From an uncultured bacterium (lineage in GTDB: Bacteria > Planctomycetota > UBA1135 > GCA-002686595): DNA of 64,000 nt. A model generated the notes under the pieces. The model ran no database searches. It was not told the DNA's origin and was given only the letters and a program-made list of their open reading frames with translations. Below, piece by piece: positions 1 through 8,740 of the stretch; the first letter of the stretch is position 1; each line of letters begins with the position of its first letter. The stretch covers positions 1-64,000 of the forward strand of contig CALCXM010000095.1 in assembly GCA_937905825.1 (NCBI GenBank). The letters are read 5' to 3'. The translations under genes were made by a program, and so were the position numbers.

Positions 1-464
1 AGCCGTCCTTGTTCGAGATCCAACGCGGCTCCAAAGGAAGAGATGAACTGCGCGCTGCCCAAGGCGGGTTGAATCACCTGCTCCAAGGCCCAACCGCCCG
101 TCGCGCGTCGGTACACGTGAACGGCAGTCCTCGCAGGATCGCCGACGGCGATCACGTCCCCCTCCATGGCCATGGCAACTCCGAAGGACGCGGAGCTGGC
201 GGGAATCAAACTCGATGTGAAGCTGTTGACCTCCACGAACTCCGAACCTTGCCGCTCAAAGATTCGGACGACGTCGTCGATACCGGGCGTGTTGTAGCGA
301 TCGAATCGAGGCTGCCCGAAAGCGATCACCGTCGGGCTGACGACGAGTCCACTTGGTAGCCGTGTGTCCGTCGTGCCGGCGACCAGGTGCTGAACCCAGC
401 TCTGAGCCGAGGCCGGCGTGGGGATGGCGAGTCCGAGAAGTACGAAGTGCAGGAGAGCTTTCAT
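1..464 (-). CDS. Secreted FG-GAP-type protein, 3' end outside window
   Basis: The frame opens with ATG at 464 on the minus strand and runs open to the window edge, so only about 154 N-terminal residues are visible. They begin with a typical signal peptide (MKALLHFVLLGLAIPTPASA, cleavage probably before QSW). The mature part contains FGVAMAMEGDVIAVGDP, a clear FG-GAP/integrin-alpha-type beta-propeller blade, followed by HVYRRATGGW and a second blade start (SSFGAALDLE). Such proteins are exported or surface-attached propellers; ligand and role are unknown. A weak AAGG lies about 8 nt upstream of the ATG. The open frame on the opposite strand here (9..359) lacks protein-like composition and is taken as a shadow. 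Confidence 0.8.
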   Translation of the reverse strand, partial: MKALLHFVLLGLAIPTPASAQSWVQHLVAGTTDTRLPSGLVVSPTVIAFGQPRFDRYNTPGIDDVVRIFERQGSEFVEVNSFTSSLIPASSASFGVAMAMEGDVIAVGDPARTAVHVYRRATGGWALEQVIQPALGSAQFISSFGAALDLEQGR

Positions 465-663
465 GGGAACTACCTTAGCTAGGAGGCCTGGGGGACGGCC
501 TCGACTTGCGCGGGGGTCAGCGGCTTCACCCCGCCCGTGGGGGACAATGCTAAGGGAACCGCCCATCCCTGTGGGCCGAGTTCCCCTTCCTAGGTAGAAG
601 CGTCGGCGCGCGGGGGGTGTTGCACAGCTTTTCAGAAAGCCTGCACGGGGGAGGGCTAACTCG

Positions 664-1479
664 CTAGGAGTCCCGGGGGGATCGAGCCATTTGGACCAGG
701 AGCCACCCGCCAAGGCCGAGCCCTAGGGTGAGGCAGGCGACCGCCGCGAACTGAAACCCAGCGGCGATCCCTGTGTCGTACTTCAACCAGCCCAGCTGCC
801 CGAGCATGAACTCCCAGTCATGGGAGATCGTTCCCTCGCTGGCGGGAACCATTCCCATGCCGGGGGCGACAAGGTTGAGTTGCAAGGCCCGAGCGTCCGC
901 GGCGTAGATGGCCACTCCCCAGAAGTTCGTTGCCAGCCAGCACGAGCAAACCGAGATCGCGAAGTAGTCGCGCTGCCTGAGAAACATCAGCGCCGAGGCG
1001 AACGGTGCGAGGCATTGGGTGATCGTCCCGCCGGCGGCTCCCAACAAGTCACCGAAGGGCGCGAAGAGCGGGTGCCCCAGCTCGTGAATCCCGAGGTTGA
1101 TGCCATCGAAGATGCTTCGGTAGGGCAGCTCCGACGAGATGTGCATGAAAACGCCGTACAGGAAATAGAGCAGCAGGGGCAGCCTGACCGCCCAACTGCG
1201 TCCCGAGCACCAGGTGCGCACGTCGGCTCGTAGCCACGGGAGGAAACCCACTTCTTCGTATTCGTCGGAGGGCTGCAGTGGGCGCCTGAGTTCGCTCGCG
1301 GGCGTCGATGCCTGCTGGCTAGGCCCCGCAGTCCGGGTCGTGCAGTTCGCGCAAACGCTCCCCGCGGGAGAGCTTTGCGACACCAGGTAGCTCTGCAGGC
1401 ACCGCGTGCAGATCGCACGGGATTGCGGCGGAGCGACTTGGCTGAATTGCGCTGGGCGTTGGGGTTGTGGCGAGTTCAC
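664..1479 (-). CDS. Zinc-ribbon membrane protein with HEXXH motif (M50-like)
   Basis: The 271-residue product starts at a GTG and has a C-x2-C-x16-C-x2-C zinc ribbon near residues 24-46 (ICTRC and CANC). It is followed by several hydrophobic segments. After the first of these (about residues 98-112) comes GIHELGHPLFAPFGDLLGAAGG, which carries a perfect HEXXH (HELGH) at the edge of a membrane segment, as in site-2-protease-like M50 proteins. Two more hydrophobic segments follow, and the end is strongly hydrophobic. Proteolytic activity is inferred only from the motif and topology; the third metal ligand expected in M50 (an LDG-type motif) is not obvious. It is divergent from the gene at 1671. 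The start is uncertain because no ATG is available in frame before the ribbon. Confidence 0.65.
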   Translation of the reverse strand: MNSPQPQRPAQFSQVAPPQSRAICTRCLQSYLVSQSSPAGSVCANCTTRTAGPSQQASTPASELRRPLQPSDEYEEVGFLPWLRADVRTWCSGRSWAVRLPLLLYFLYGVFMHISSELPYRSIFDGINLGIHELGHPLFAPFGDLLGAAGGTITQCLAPFASALMFLRQRDYFAISVCSCWLATNFWGVAIYAADARALQLNLVAPGMGMVPASEGTISHDWEFMLGQLGWLKYDTGIAAGFQFAAVACLTLGLGLGGWLLVQMARSPRDS

Positions 1480-1670
1480 TCCCCATCACTCGACCAGGGA
1501 CGACGGAGACCTGATGGGGGATCCTGCCATCCGAGCAGAGTGGGGGATGGCTGGCGGCGAGCTTCACAGGGCACAGATTGCGAGGGATGTTACCCTTGCC
1601 GCTCGCGATCGCCGCGGCCGCCTGTGGGCCGCTCGGCCTGAACCTACCTTCAACTCACACCCGGGGTCCC

Positions 1671-1958
1671 ATGGGAATGATCAACTGGATTTTCGACATC
1701 TACCAACACAGCAAGATCGACGACACCCGTCGCGAGACCGCCCAGCTTCGCACGGAGATGGCGGGGATACGCGCTCAAGGAGGCGGAGTGAATGGGGACC
1801 GCGTGGAGGACGCGGTGGGTGCCCTGGCCCTGGCGACCAAGACGATGCAGCGCATGATGGTGGAGAAGGGGATCTGCACCCAAAGCGAGTTCTCGGAGAT
1901 GCTCAACCGGATTGACGCGGAGGATGGCCGCCGGGATGGCAAGTCGCCCCTTCCTTAA
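1671..1958 (+). CDS. Small hypothetical helical protein
   Basis: Unrecognised protein of about 95 residues. An upstream in-frame ATG at 1578 exists, but the residues before 1671 look like random translation. MGMINWIFDIYQHSKIDD is a convincing amphipathic N-terminus and the more likely start. The rest is charged and probably helical (RRETAQLRTEMAGIRAQ), then VEDAVGALALATKTMQRMMVEKGICTQSEFSEML, which resembles a short helical hairpin with a linker. No signal peptide, membrane segment or catalytic motif is visible. It is divergent from the HEXXH membrane protein gene and followed by a non-coding stretch with a 26-bp palindrome. Confidence 0.55.
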   Translation: MGMINWIFDIYQHSKIDDTRRETAQLRTEMAGIRAQGGGVNGDRVEDAVGALALATKTMQRMMVEKGICTQSEFSEMLNRIDAEDGRRDGKSPLP

Positions 1959-2306
1959 CCTGTCGTTGAAAGGGTGATCCCGCCCCAGAGCCTTCGCATC
2001 CTGCTAGGCCGCAAAGGAACCAGGGGGAACGGCCAGCTTGTCCAGGCTCGTTCATCAGTGGGCGGTCGGCGCCGGACTTCTCGACAACAGGACCGGGGGC
2101 GCACCCAAGAACAGAGGATCGACCCGCGGGTCGATCCTCATAGAGAGTTCGCACGAGCCGCCCTTTTGGGCTACCCGTTGCTTGTCATGATTGGGGTACC
2201 CCGAGCCTAGCATGCCTCTGGGGAAAGCTGTGGAGGGTTTGCCCTCGGGTGCAATTCCGACAGGCCCTGGAGGAACCGGGGAATCTAGGGCAGACTTTTG
2301 AGTCAC
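1959..2306. other. Intergenic stretch with two palindromes
   Basis: About 350 bases without a convincing gene. It contains a perfect 26-bp palindrome at 2114-2139 (listed separately) and a GGGGTACCCC palindrome at 2193-2202. Short open frames cross it on both strands, but they translate to Arg/Pro/Gly-rich text and have no recognisable start context. I see no tRNA or other RNA gene. Confidence 0.5.
2114..2139. repeat. Perfect 26-bp palindrome
   Basis: The two 13-base halves beginning GAGGATCGACCCG are exact reverse complements with no spacer. As RNA it would fold to a stem of about 11 bp with a tetraloop on either strand. No T-run follows on either side, so it is not a standard intrinsic terminator. 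It could be a dimeric protein-binding site upstream of the gene at 2307 or a processing/stability hairpin after the gene ending at 1958. Confidence 0.7.
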
Positions 2307-3515
2307 ATGACGACTTCGCCAATCTCCCCGGCCTTCGCCGAGCACTTTGAGGCCACCACTCAGCGTCTTCGAGAATCACTGACCGAGCTGCTCGCTGAGC
2401 TTGCCGCGCGCCCGGACCAGCCCCAGGAAATCTCTCGTCGATTCGGGCTCAACAAGAACTTGGCTTGGAAGATTGCCAGGATCGTGACGGCCCAGGACTC
2501 GGTCGACGTGGTGCCCCTGCTCCCGGGCGCGGGGGGCCTGCGGCTGGCCCTGGACGCCTTTGCGCGGGAAGGCGCGAGTCCGGTCACCATCGAGGCGGTG
2601 CGCAGAGCGAGCGCCCAGTTCGACGAGATGACCCGAACCCACGCAGGGGACCGCAATGGCCTGGAGTTGCTGCTCTCTAGTCTGCACCCCGAGCGCATCG
2701 ATCGAGAGCGTTTGGAGCGCAGTCGGAAGCTCGCCTATCAGGGCAACAGTGCGACTCTTGGGCTACAAGTGCGCACTAACTTCTGCACAAGTTTCTTGAC
2801 GCCGGCCCTTGGGCGAGATGGCTGGATTGACCTCGCGCTGGTCCGTGGCATGGTCGGCTTCCGGCGTTTGCGGGCTGCGGGGAACTGGCCCTTGGTCACG
2901 CTCCGTAGCTATGGCGTTCAAGGGAAGATCACCCCGATTGACCCAGCGACGCAGGCCGATGAGGCGCCCCTGTTGAAGGAGTTCTGTTCGCAGGCCAACC
3001 CGCCGATTCGATCTGTCGTCGTGGGTGGCGAGACCCGCTTCGAGATGGAGGCGGGGCCCGTGGGGAAGAGCGCCTCCCTCACCACCGTGTTCGGTTGGCG
3101 CCTGCCCGCCGCAGCCCCCATCGAAGGGGACGGACCGGATGAGGTTGGAGAGCACTTCTTCCGCCTCGACCTCCCCAGCGAACGTGTGCAGTACGACCTC
3201 CTAATCCATCGGGATATCGTCTTTCCGGAAGGTCCGAAGGCGTTCCTTTACAACCTGATGCCGGGCCACACGGCTTACCCTCTCAGTCATCAAGAAGACT
3301 ATTCCCTGCCCTTGCCTGAGAAGGTCCTGCAGCTTGGAGAGTCCCCGCATCTGACGAGCCCATCGATTCCCAAGTACCGGGCAATCCTGGAAAGCGTGTG
3401 CGAGAGGAGTGGTTGGGATTTGGGAGCATTCCGCGCGTTCCGCCTCGAAGTCTGCTATCCGCCGATCCCGTCCTTCCTGGTCCTGGCCCACCCCTTGGCA
3501 GGCAAGGATTCCTGA
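2307..3515 (+). CDS. Hypothetical protein with N-terminal helix-turn-helix
   Basis: About 402 residues of unknown function. I use the ATG at 2307; an in-frame TTG lies three codons upstream. Residues about 15-60 (LRESLTELLAEL, then EISRRFGLNKNLAWKIARIV) read as a helix-turn-helix in which the second helix is the recognition helix, so DNA binding is plausible. The remaining 340 residues show no membrane segment or known catalytic motif. They include a central segment around GMVGFRRLRAAGNWPLVTLRSYG and a beta-rich C-terminus ending LEVCYPPIPSFLVLAHPL that might be a ligand-binding or dimerisation domain. No neighbour is close enough for an obvious operon. Confidence 0.75.
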   Translation: MTTSPISPAFAEHFEATTQRLRESLTELLAELAARPDQPQEISRRFGLNKNLAWKIARIVTAQDSVDVVPLLPGAGGLRLALDAFAREGASPVTIEAVRRASAQFDEMTRTHAGDRNGLELLLSSLHPERIDRERLERSRKLAYQGNSATLGLQVRTNFCTSFLTPALGRDGWIDLALVRGMVGFRRLRAAGNWPLVTLRSYGVQGKITPIDPATQADEAPLLKEFCSQANPPIRSVVVGGETRFEMEAGPVGKSASLTTVFGWRLPAAAPIEGDGPDEVGEHFFRLDLPSERVQYDLLIHRDIVFPEGPKAFLYNLMPGHTAYPLSHQEDYSLPLPEKVLQLGESPHLTSPSIPKYRAILESVCERSGWDLGAFRAFRLEVCYPPIPSFLVLAHPLAGKDS

Positions 3516-3851
3516 CCTAGAGGGCCGTCCGCTTGAACGGCAGCCCATGCGCGTGTGCTGTTTGGCACGTCGAGGTGTGCGATTCTGAAGGGGGACTTCC
3601 CGGGGGCTCCGCCGGGGTGTGGGGCCGGAGGCCTGAGCGGCTAGGTGCGCCAGGGGTTCTGGGGTAGGTGCATCTCCGCTCGGTGGAGGTTCGCCCGACT
3701 TCGTTCAATCGTCAATATTGTGGCTCGGATTGGACCTAGGGGCCTGTTTTCGGCTATATTTAGCCGCCGAACTCCAGAGTGGCACGGGGTTTGAGAAGTA
3801 ACGATTCGCAGCACCCCCACTTCACACGCGGTTTCCATTTCCCCGCACGTC
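3516..3851. other. Intergenic upstream region with CGGCTA/TAGCCG inverted repeat
   Basis: About 335 bases without a gene. The 3' half becomes AT-richer than its surroundings and contains the inverted repeat CGGCTA-TATT-TAGCCG at 3751-3766, about 100 bases before the start of the large lipoprotein gene. A related sequence (CGGCTATTTTAGC) occurs at 10206-10218 in front of the lipoprotein/caspase operon. This region probably holds the promoter of the gene at 3852; I cannot place -35 and -10 boxes with confidence. Confidence 0.35.
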
Positions 3852-6800
3852 ATGCATCGAACTAAGTCCTCCCTCCCAATGAAGAGCTCGCCGGTCACCG
3901 GTTCCTCTTCGTCCGCTCGTCTCGGCGCCCTCGCATTGCTCGCTGCAGCTGCTATCAGCTCTTGCGGTGGTGGGAGCCCTGCCCCGTTGCAAGCTGTCAA
4001 CGTCAACCAGTTGACCGCCCAGCCGGACACTTCGATCGGTTCCCAGTACTTCATCGGACAGGAACACTTCGGCGGCGACGCGAGCAACCTGGCCGTCAAG
4101 GGTCTGCACTGGGGGCGCCTCGTGAACATCCGTGACAAGGGATCTGCGATCGTCATGCGGGACTTCATCATCTCCGGAGCGATCCGTGATGGCAGCACGT
4201 TCAGTCCTTCGGTGGGCTCGCTGATTACCTATCACCTCGATCGCAACCCGGTGACCGACCAGTTCTCGCTGCGGATTGGTGCTCCCCAGAACACGAACCA
4301 GGAAGCCGACGAAGTGACGGCTGGTTCCCAGCGTTTCCGCGAAGCCCTCGCGAACCTGGAAGCGAACTTGACGCCGATCTTCGACAGGGGAGTCGAGCCG
4401 GACGAAGTTGGACCCTTCTCGATGGTTCCCCGCAACGCTGCGATGGTGATGACCTTCAATGACCTGCTCGAGCCGGTCTTCGATAGTGGAGCTTGGAACG
4501 ACCAGAACAGCGGGAACGTCGCGAACCCCACCACCGGTCAGCTGCACAAAAGTCTGCTGCGCATCCGGACAGGCTATCCCCCGGTCACTCCGTTCGAGGC
4601 GCGTTTGTTTCTCGACCCGAACCACGGAAACATCATCGACCGGGACAACGACGGAACTCCGGAGTTCTACTCGACCCGCGTCATTATCAGCCCGACGGTC
4701 TCCTCGACGGATTCGGTGATCTCCAATCCGCCCCTCGCGATCAACTCAACGGGTTTGCCCGAGAGCTTGGTCCCGGACGACAGCAACGTCGCGTTGCGCG
4801 TACCGACCCTTCCGGTCGCCGGACTGGGCCAGCCGCAAGTTTTGCGGAACGCCTCTGGACGCGGGATCTCCTACTTCGGGAACGGCTCCACGGACAACGC
4901 TACCGGAACCCAAGACATCGTTCGTGCTCTACGCTCCGGCGGTGGACTCACCCAGGACCCAAACAATGGTTTCTTGCTCGACGAGAACGCGCCCTCGCTG
5001 CTCGGCGACCTGTCGTTGACCATCGGTTCTCCCGTCGACTACGTCGGTTGTGATGACTGCACAAAGTTGGACTTGGACTTCGACGTCGATGTTTGCGAGT
5101 CCGTGAAAGTGAACGACCTCCTGACTCAAAGCGTCCCCGGTGGCCTTGTGACGGGCATTGTCCGGGGTTGGGACTCCTCGGGTGTCCTGATCACGGATGC
5201 AAGCCTGATTGGCGATACACTCATCAATGTGGTGGTGGAAACGATCACCGCACCCGCTGGCCAAGCCTATGGATCCGGTGCCGGACGCTTGGGAACGCGC
5301 TATGAGGAAGGCGACAACTCTGCCTGTTTCGTGCGATTCTCTCCGCCACCACTGATCGCCCCCAACGTGGGGGTTTCCCCCGCGGCGACCGCGTTCCTGC
5401 TCTTTAGTGAGCCCATGGATCCGGGCTCGGTCAAAGCGTTCGACTCGTTCACGGTCACCTACACCGACACGGATCCCCCCGCGATCCCCGAGGGCTATCA
5501 GTACGCCGTCGGACTCGTCGCCGGAACCGCCAACTTGCGTACCTTCAGTTGGCAGCACGCTGGTCTTCCCTTCAATCACGTGAATGGAAGCACGGAGTCC
5601 TACACGGTGACCGTTGGAGTCGGCGATGATGGACCGAAAGACCTCGCGGGCAACCCGCTCGCGGCCGACTTTGAGCCGTTCTTCTTCCTCTTGGATGCGA
5701 ATGCTGCGACGGATCGAATCAGTGGCTTTGCCATGCGCTTCGAGGACCCCGGTGACAGCCTGTTCGACGACGACGAGGGCGAGATTCGTGACGCTCACGT
5801 GATCTACGACCCCGAAAACGAGCGCATGCTCCCTCGTCCGGTCAGCCGCATCACGGCGACGGCGGACAACTCACAGTTGCTGCCCGGCCTGATGTCTCCG
5901 GTCCCCGGCGGAGTGCAAACTCCCCTGTCGAACCTGGGTTCCAAGCTGCACACGGTTTGGCGCGACACGGATGTCGGCTTTGCAGTTGCCGATGAGACGA
6001 ACTACAACATGGACGTCGAGGGCATCTCCTGGGCACCGGTTGCGGGCAACGTCGCTTCGGATGTGTACCAGAACTTCCAGATCAGCCTGACTCACTCGGA
6101 CTGGGTGCCGGATGAGATCCTCGACACGACACCGCTCCCAAAACATCCGACTTCTGGCCTCCTAACGACCTTCGCTAGCAACCCCAACGACGTGGCGAAC
6201 GACCCTTTCCGAGTCGTTCACCCGAAGAGTCGGGGCTATGTGGTGAGCTCCGGAGGCATCTACCAGGCGGACACGGGGACGACGATGCTGCCCTTCCCCT
6301 TGAACGTCGGTTTGGCGCCTGAGGATTATCAGTACTACACTTGGCGAGACACGGCGCTCTTGGCACTTGGTGGAGGAATACCCGGGATTGGCAGCACCGG
6401 TAGTGGTGTTCCTGTGACCTTGGAGCGGGATCTGAATGGTGTTGCCCTGGAGTATGCGCTGGGAGTTGTTCCCACGGTCGGACTTCCACTGCTGATGGAA
6501 TTCCGCTGCTACTCGTCCGACGAAGCTCTCGGCTTGAACTCCTTCGACGTGGCGTTCACTCAGAGCCTTTCGCCCCAACCGAACTTCCGGGTGTTCTCAA
6601 CGGGTGGCTATGTGGGGACCCTGGCGACCCCGGTGGATCCGGACAACGAAGACTCGGCCTCGGGTGGATACAACCCCCTCTCGACTCCTCCGGGCGCATC
6701 GACGCCCCCTGGGGACAGCACGTTCTACTTTGGCGAGCTAGCCCTGGTGACCCGCGTCAGTCGGGCCCACTCGGTCTGGTTTGATACGGGGGCCGGCTAC

Positions 6801-7154
6801 ACCCGCTACGCCCAACCGTTTCTCGAGCCCGAGCAGAGCCAGCAGCCCTCCGGCACCTCTATCCAACTGGCCTTCCGCGGGGCCGTTGCTGCGCCCGAGG
6901 CAGGCATCGTTGTGTCGCCTACCCAGACCGGCGCCCAAGGAAGCTCCGGCAACCTGACCCCCTATGGTGACAACGACATCGGCGCCAACCCGTCCTTCTT
7001 CGAAGGCAACACCTGGCGCAGCAACATCTCTCAGATCGACACGGCCCGCTGGTTCCAGTTCCGCTTGACCTTTGTGGCCAACGCGGCCACGGACCGCACG
7101 CCTGAGCTGCGGACCCTGGCCTTCGCCTACTACAAGACGGACCCCGGTCAGTAG
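3852..7154 (+). CDS. Large secreted lipoprotein with bacterial Ig-like domains
   Basis: 1100 residues. The N-terminus carries a long positively charged leader, a hydrophobic segment (LGALALLAAAAISSC) and a good lipobox (I-S-S-C), so the mature protein is probably lipid-anchored; the second Met (residue 10) is an alternative start. The body is Asp/Asn/Gly/Pro-rich, as is usual for extracellular beta-sandwich proteins. The segment FLLFSEPMDPGSVKAFDSF followed by TVGVGDDGPKDLAGNPL matches the SbsA/Big_5 Ig-like pattern, where the FS-x-PMD and D-x-AGN-x-L elements are diagnostic. Two further places look like degenerate copies (MVMTFNDLLEPVFDS and the C-terminal part). No enzymatic motif was seen. 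The gene ends just before a hairpin terminator. Confidence 0.8.
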   Translation: MHRTKSSLPMKSSPVTGSSSSARLGALALLAAAAISSCGGGSPAPLQAVNVNQLTAQPDTSIGSQYFIGQEHFGGDASNLAVKGLHWGRLVNIRDKGSAIVMRDFIISGAIRDGSTFSPSVGSLITYHLDRNPVTDQFSLRIGAPQNTNQEADEVTAGSQRFREALANLEANLTPIFDRGVEPDEVGPFSMVPRNAAMVMTFNDLLEPVFDSGAWNDQNSGNVANPTTGQLHKSLLRIRTGYPPVTPFEARLFLDPNHGNIIDRDNDGTPEFYSTRVIISPTVSSTDSVISNPPLAINSTGLPESLVPDDSNVALRVPTLPVAGLGQPQVLRNASGRGISYFGNGSTDNATGTQDIVRALRSGGGLTQDPNNGFLLDENAPSLLGDLSLTIGSPVDYVGCDDCTKLDLDFDVDVCESVKVNDLLTQSVPGGLVTGIVRGWDSSGVLITDASLIGDTLINVVVETITAPAGQAYGSGAGRLGTRYEEGDNSACFVRFSPPPLIAPNVGVSPAATAFLLFSEPMDPGSVKAFDSFTVTYTDTDPPAIPEGYQYAVGLVAGTANLRTFSWQHAGLPFNHVNGSTESYTVTVGVGDDGPKDLAGNPLAADFEPFFFLLDANAATDRISGFAMRFEDPGDSLFDDDEGEIRDAHVIYDPENERMLPRPVSRITATADNSQLLPGLMSPVPGGVQTPLSNLGSKLHTVWRDTDVGFAVADETNYNMDVEGISWAPVAGNVASDVYQNFQISLTHSDWVPDEILDTTPLPKHPTSGLLTTFASNPNDVANDPFRVVHPKSRGYVVSSGGIYQADTGTTMLPFPLNVGLAPEDYQYYTWRDTALLALGGGIPGIGSTGSGVPVTLERDLNGVALEYALGVVPTVGLPLLMEFRCYSSDEALGLNSFDVAFTQSLSPQPNFRVFSTGGYVGTLATPVDPDNEDSASGGYNPLSTPPGASTPPGDSTFYFGELALVTRVSRAHSVWFDTGAGYTRYAQPFLEPEQSQQPSGTSIQLAFRGAVAAPEAGIVVSPTQTGAQGSSGNLTPYGDNDIGANPSFFEGNTWRSNISQIDTARWFQFRLTFVANAATDRTPELRTLAFAYYKTDPGQ

Positions 7155-7205
7155 CCCAAACAGCAGCGCGAGCTGCGACGTCCGCGCCTCGCGGACAATT
7201 CACTC

Positions 7206-7241
7206 ACGATGGTCGGCCTCGGTGCCGGCCATCGTGCATTT
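7206..7241 (+). terminator. Intrinsic terminator after the Ig-like lipoprotein gene
   Basis: A 12-bp stem (7206-7217 with 7224-7235, one G:T pair) and a six-base loop CTCGGT are followed by GCATTTT. It lies 52 bases after the stop at 7154 and separates the Ig-like lipoprotein gene from the phospholipase-like gene. Confidence 0.75.
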
Positions 7242-7379
7242 TGGAGCTAGAGGCCGGGCCTCTAGGAGCTGACGCGAGCCATTGCATCCGGGACGTTCGC
7301 GGCAAGGACGCAATCCGATCCCAGAGCGGCGCTGTCCGGGGCGGTAGTTCCCTCTCATTCCAGTGGGTACCCTGGGGGC

Positions 7380-8582
7380 ATGTGGAAACCCCTATGCGCC
7401 CTTCTGCTCACCACCAGTTGCACCCAGACGGTCTCCGGGGGCCTCTACCTGGTTGAGACTGCTCCGCTCGAAACAACGATTGGGAGCTCGGACTTGCCCG
7501 AGTTTCACGAGACCTGGCGCGCGCTGATTGACGGGGCTCAGAACTCTTTGGACCTGGCCCACTTCTACGCGAGCAACGAACCCGGGAGCCGTCTCGAGCC
7601 GATCGTCGTCGCATTGGAAGGGGCCGCGGCCCGTGGCGTTACGGTGCGCTTCCTGGTGGATGAACGGTTCTACGGGACCTACCCAGAGACCTTGGATCGC
7701 CTGGTGGCTGGCGGCGGCGTGACCGTTCGGCGTCTGAGTCTCAAGCCGTTGACCGGTGGGGTCTTGCACGCGAAGTACATGATCGCCGACGGCAACGCTG
7801 TCTGCATCGGAAGCGCGAACTTCGATTGGCGCGCTCTCGAGCACATCCAGGAGTTGGGTGCCGTGGTCGAGTCAGAAGCCATCGCAAGGGCGGTACGCGA
7901 CGTGTTCAATTTGGACTGGTGGATCGCTGGAGGCAGTCCCGCAGGTTCCCGCCCCGTGCGGTCAGTGGAGCCCGATGGATTCCCGCAAACCCTGCCCATG
8001 GCGAATGCCGATGCAGTGCGCGTTACTCCTGTCTTCAGCCCCAAGGAGTTGCTCCCCTCAGAAGAACTGTGGGACTTGCCGTACTTGCTCGCGTGGATTG
8101 AACAGGCGCAAGAAAAGGTCTGGGTTCAGGTGATGACTTTCCGCATGACTGGAAGGGATGGCGAGCGCTTTGATGAACTCGATTCCGCCCTGCGCCACGC
8201 GGCGGCCCGCGGTGTGGACGTGCGTCTGCTCGTGGCAGATTGGGGCAAGCGACCAGGTACCATTGAAGGCTTGAAGGAGCTTTCGCAGGTGAATGGGATC
8301 GAGATCAAGATGGTGACCTTGCCCCCAGCGGCGCAGGGACACATCCCGTTTGCCAGAGTGATCCACTCCAAGTACATGCTCGCGGACCGCGCGCGAGCTT
8401 GGGTTGGCTCGAGCAACTGGGAGAAAGGCTACTTCTATGAGAGTCGGAACGTCGGCTTGCTGATCGAGGGGGAAGCTTGCGCGGGCCGCCTAAGCCAGTA
8501 CTTCGAGGAGGGCTGGTCGGGCCCCTACAGCTACTTCCTCGATCCGAACGTTGAGTACGAGATTCCCCGCGTCGGAGAGTGA
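7380..8582 (+). CDS. Secreted phospholipase D-like protein, two HKD motifs
   Basis: 400 residues with two phospholipase D half-domains. The first HxKx4D motif is HAKYMIAD at residue 130, followed by the expected GSANFD. The second is HSKYMLAD at residue 329, followed by GSSNWE. Both catalytic His, Lys and Asp sets are present, so a phosphodiesterase or phosphatidyltransferase (cardiolipin-synthase-like or PLD3/4-like) reaction via a phosphohistidine intermediate is expected. The N-terminus MWKPLCALLLTTSC looks like a short lipoprotein or Sec signal, so the enzyme probably acts outside the cytoplasm; there are no transmembrane helices like those of ClsA. It has its own upstream region after the terminator at 7206. 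Substrate (lipid or nucleic acid) cannot be decided from sequence. Confidence 0.88.
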   Translation: MWKPLCALLLTTSCTQTVSGGLYLVETAPLETTIGSSDLPEFHETWRALIDGAQNSLDLAHFYASNEPGSRLEPIVVALEGAAARGVTVRFLVDERFYGTYPETLDRLVAGGGVTVRRLSLKPLTGGVLHAKYMIADGNAVCIGSANFDWRALEHIQELGAVVESEAIARAVRDVFNLDWWIAGGSPAGSRPVRSVEPDGFPQTLPMANADAVRVTPVFSPKELLPSEELWDLPYLLAWIEQAQEKVWVQVMTFRMTGRDGERFDELDSALRHAAARGVDVRLLVADWGKRPGTIEGLKELSQVNGIEIKMVTLPPAAQGHIPFARVIHSKYMLADRARAWVGSSNWEKGYFYESRNVGLLIEGEACAGRLSQYFEEGWSGPYSYFLDPNVEYEIPRVGE

Positions 8583-8740
8583 TCTCGTTGGGCCGATGCC
8601 GCAGAGCGAAGGCGGGCTGCAGCTAGCGCGCTGCTTCAAGCGCCTGCGCGTTGGTTGCAGTTCGTGAATGTCGTACCCTGAACGCTCAACGTGCCCAATT
8701 CGTACCGGGTCCGAGAACTGCCTGCCAAACCCCGACGACC

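Noticed and set aside
9-359. Plus-strand open frame at the window start
   Set aside because: It lies opposite the signal-peptide-bearing FG-GAP frame, and its translation is Arg/Gly/Asp-rich with no start context.
1974-2345. Overlapping open frames on both strands around the 26-bp palindrome
   Set aside because: Both translate the palindrome into RIDPRVDP, which is a consequence of its symmetry. The rest is Arg/Pro-rich and unlike a protein.
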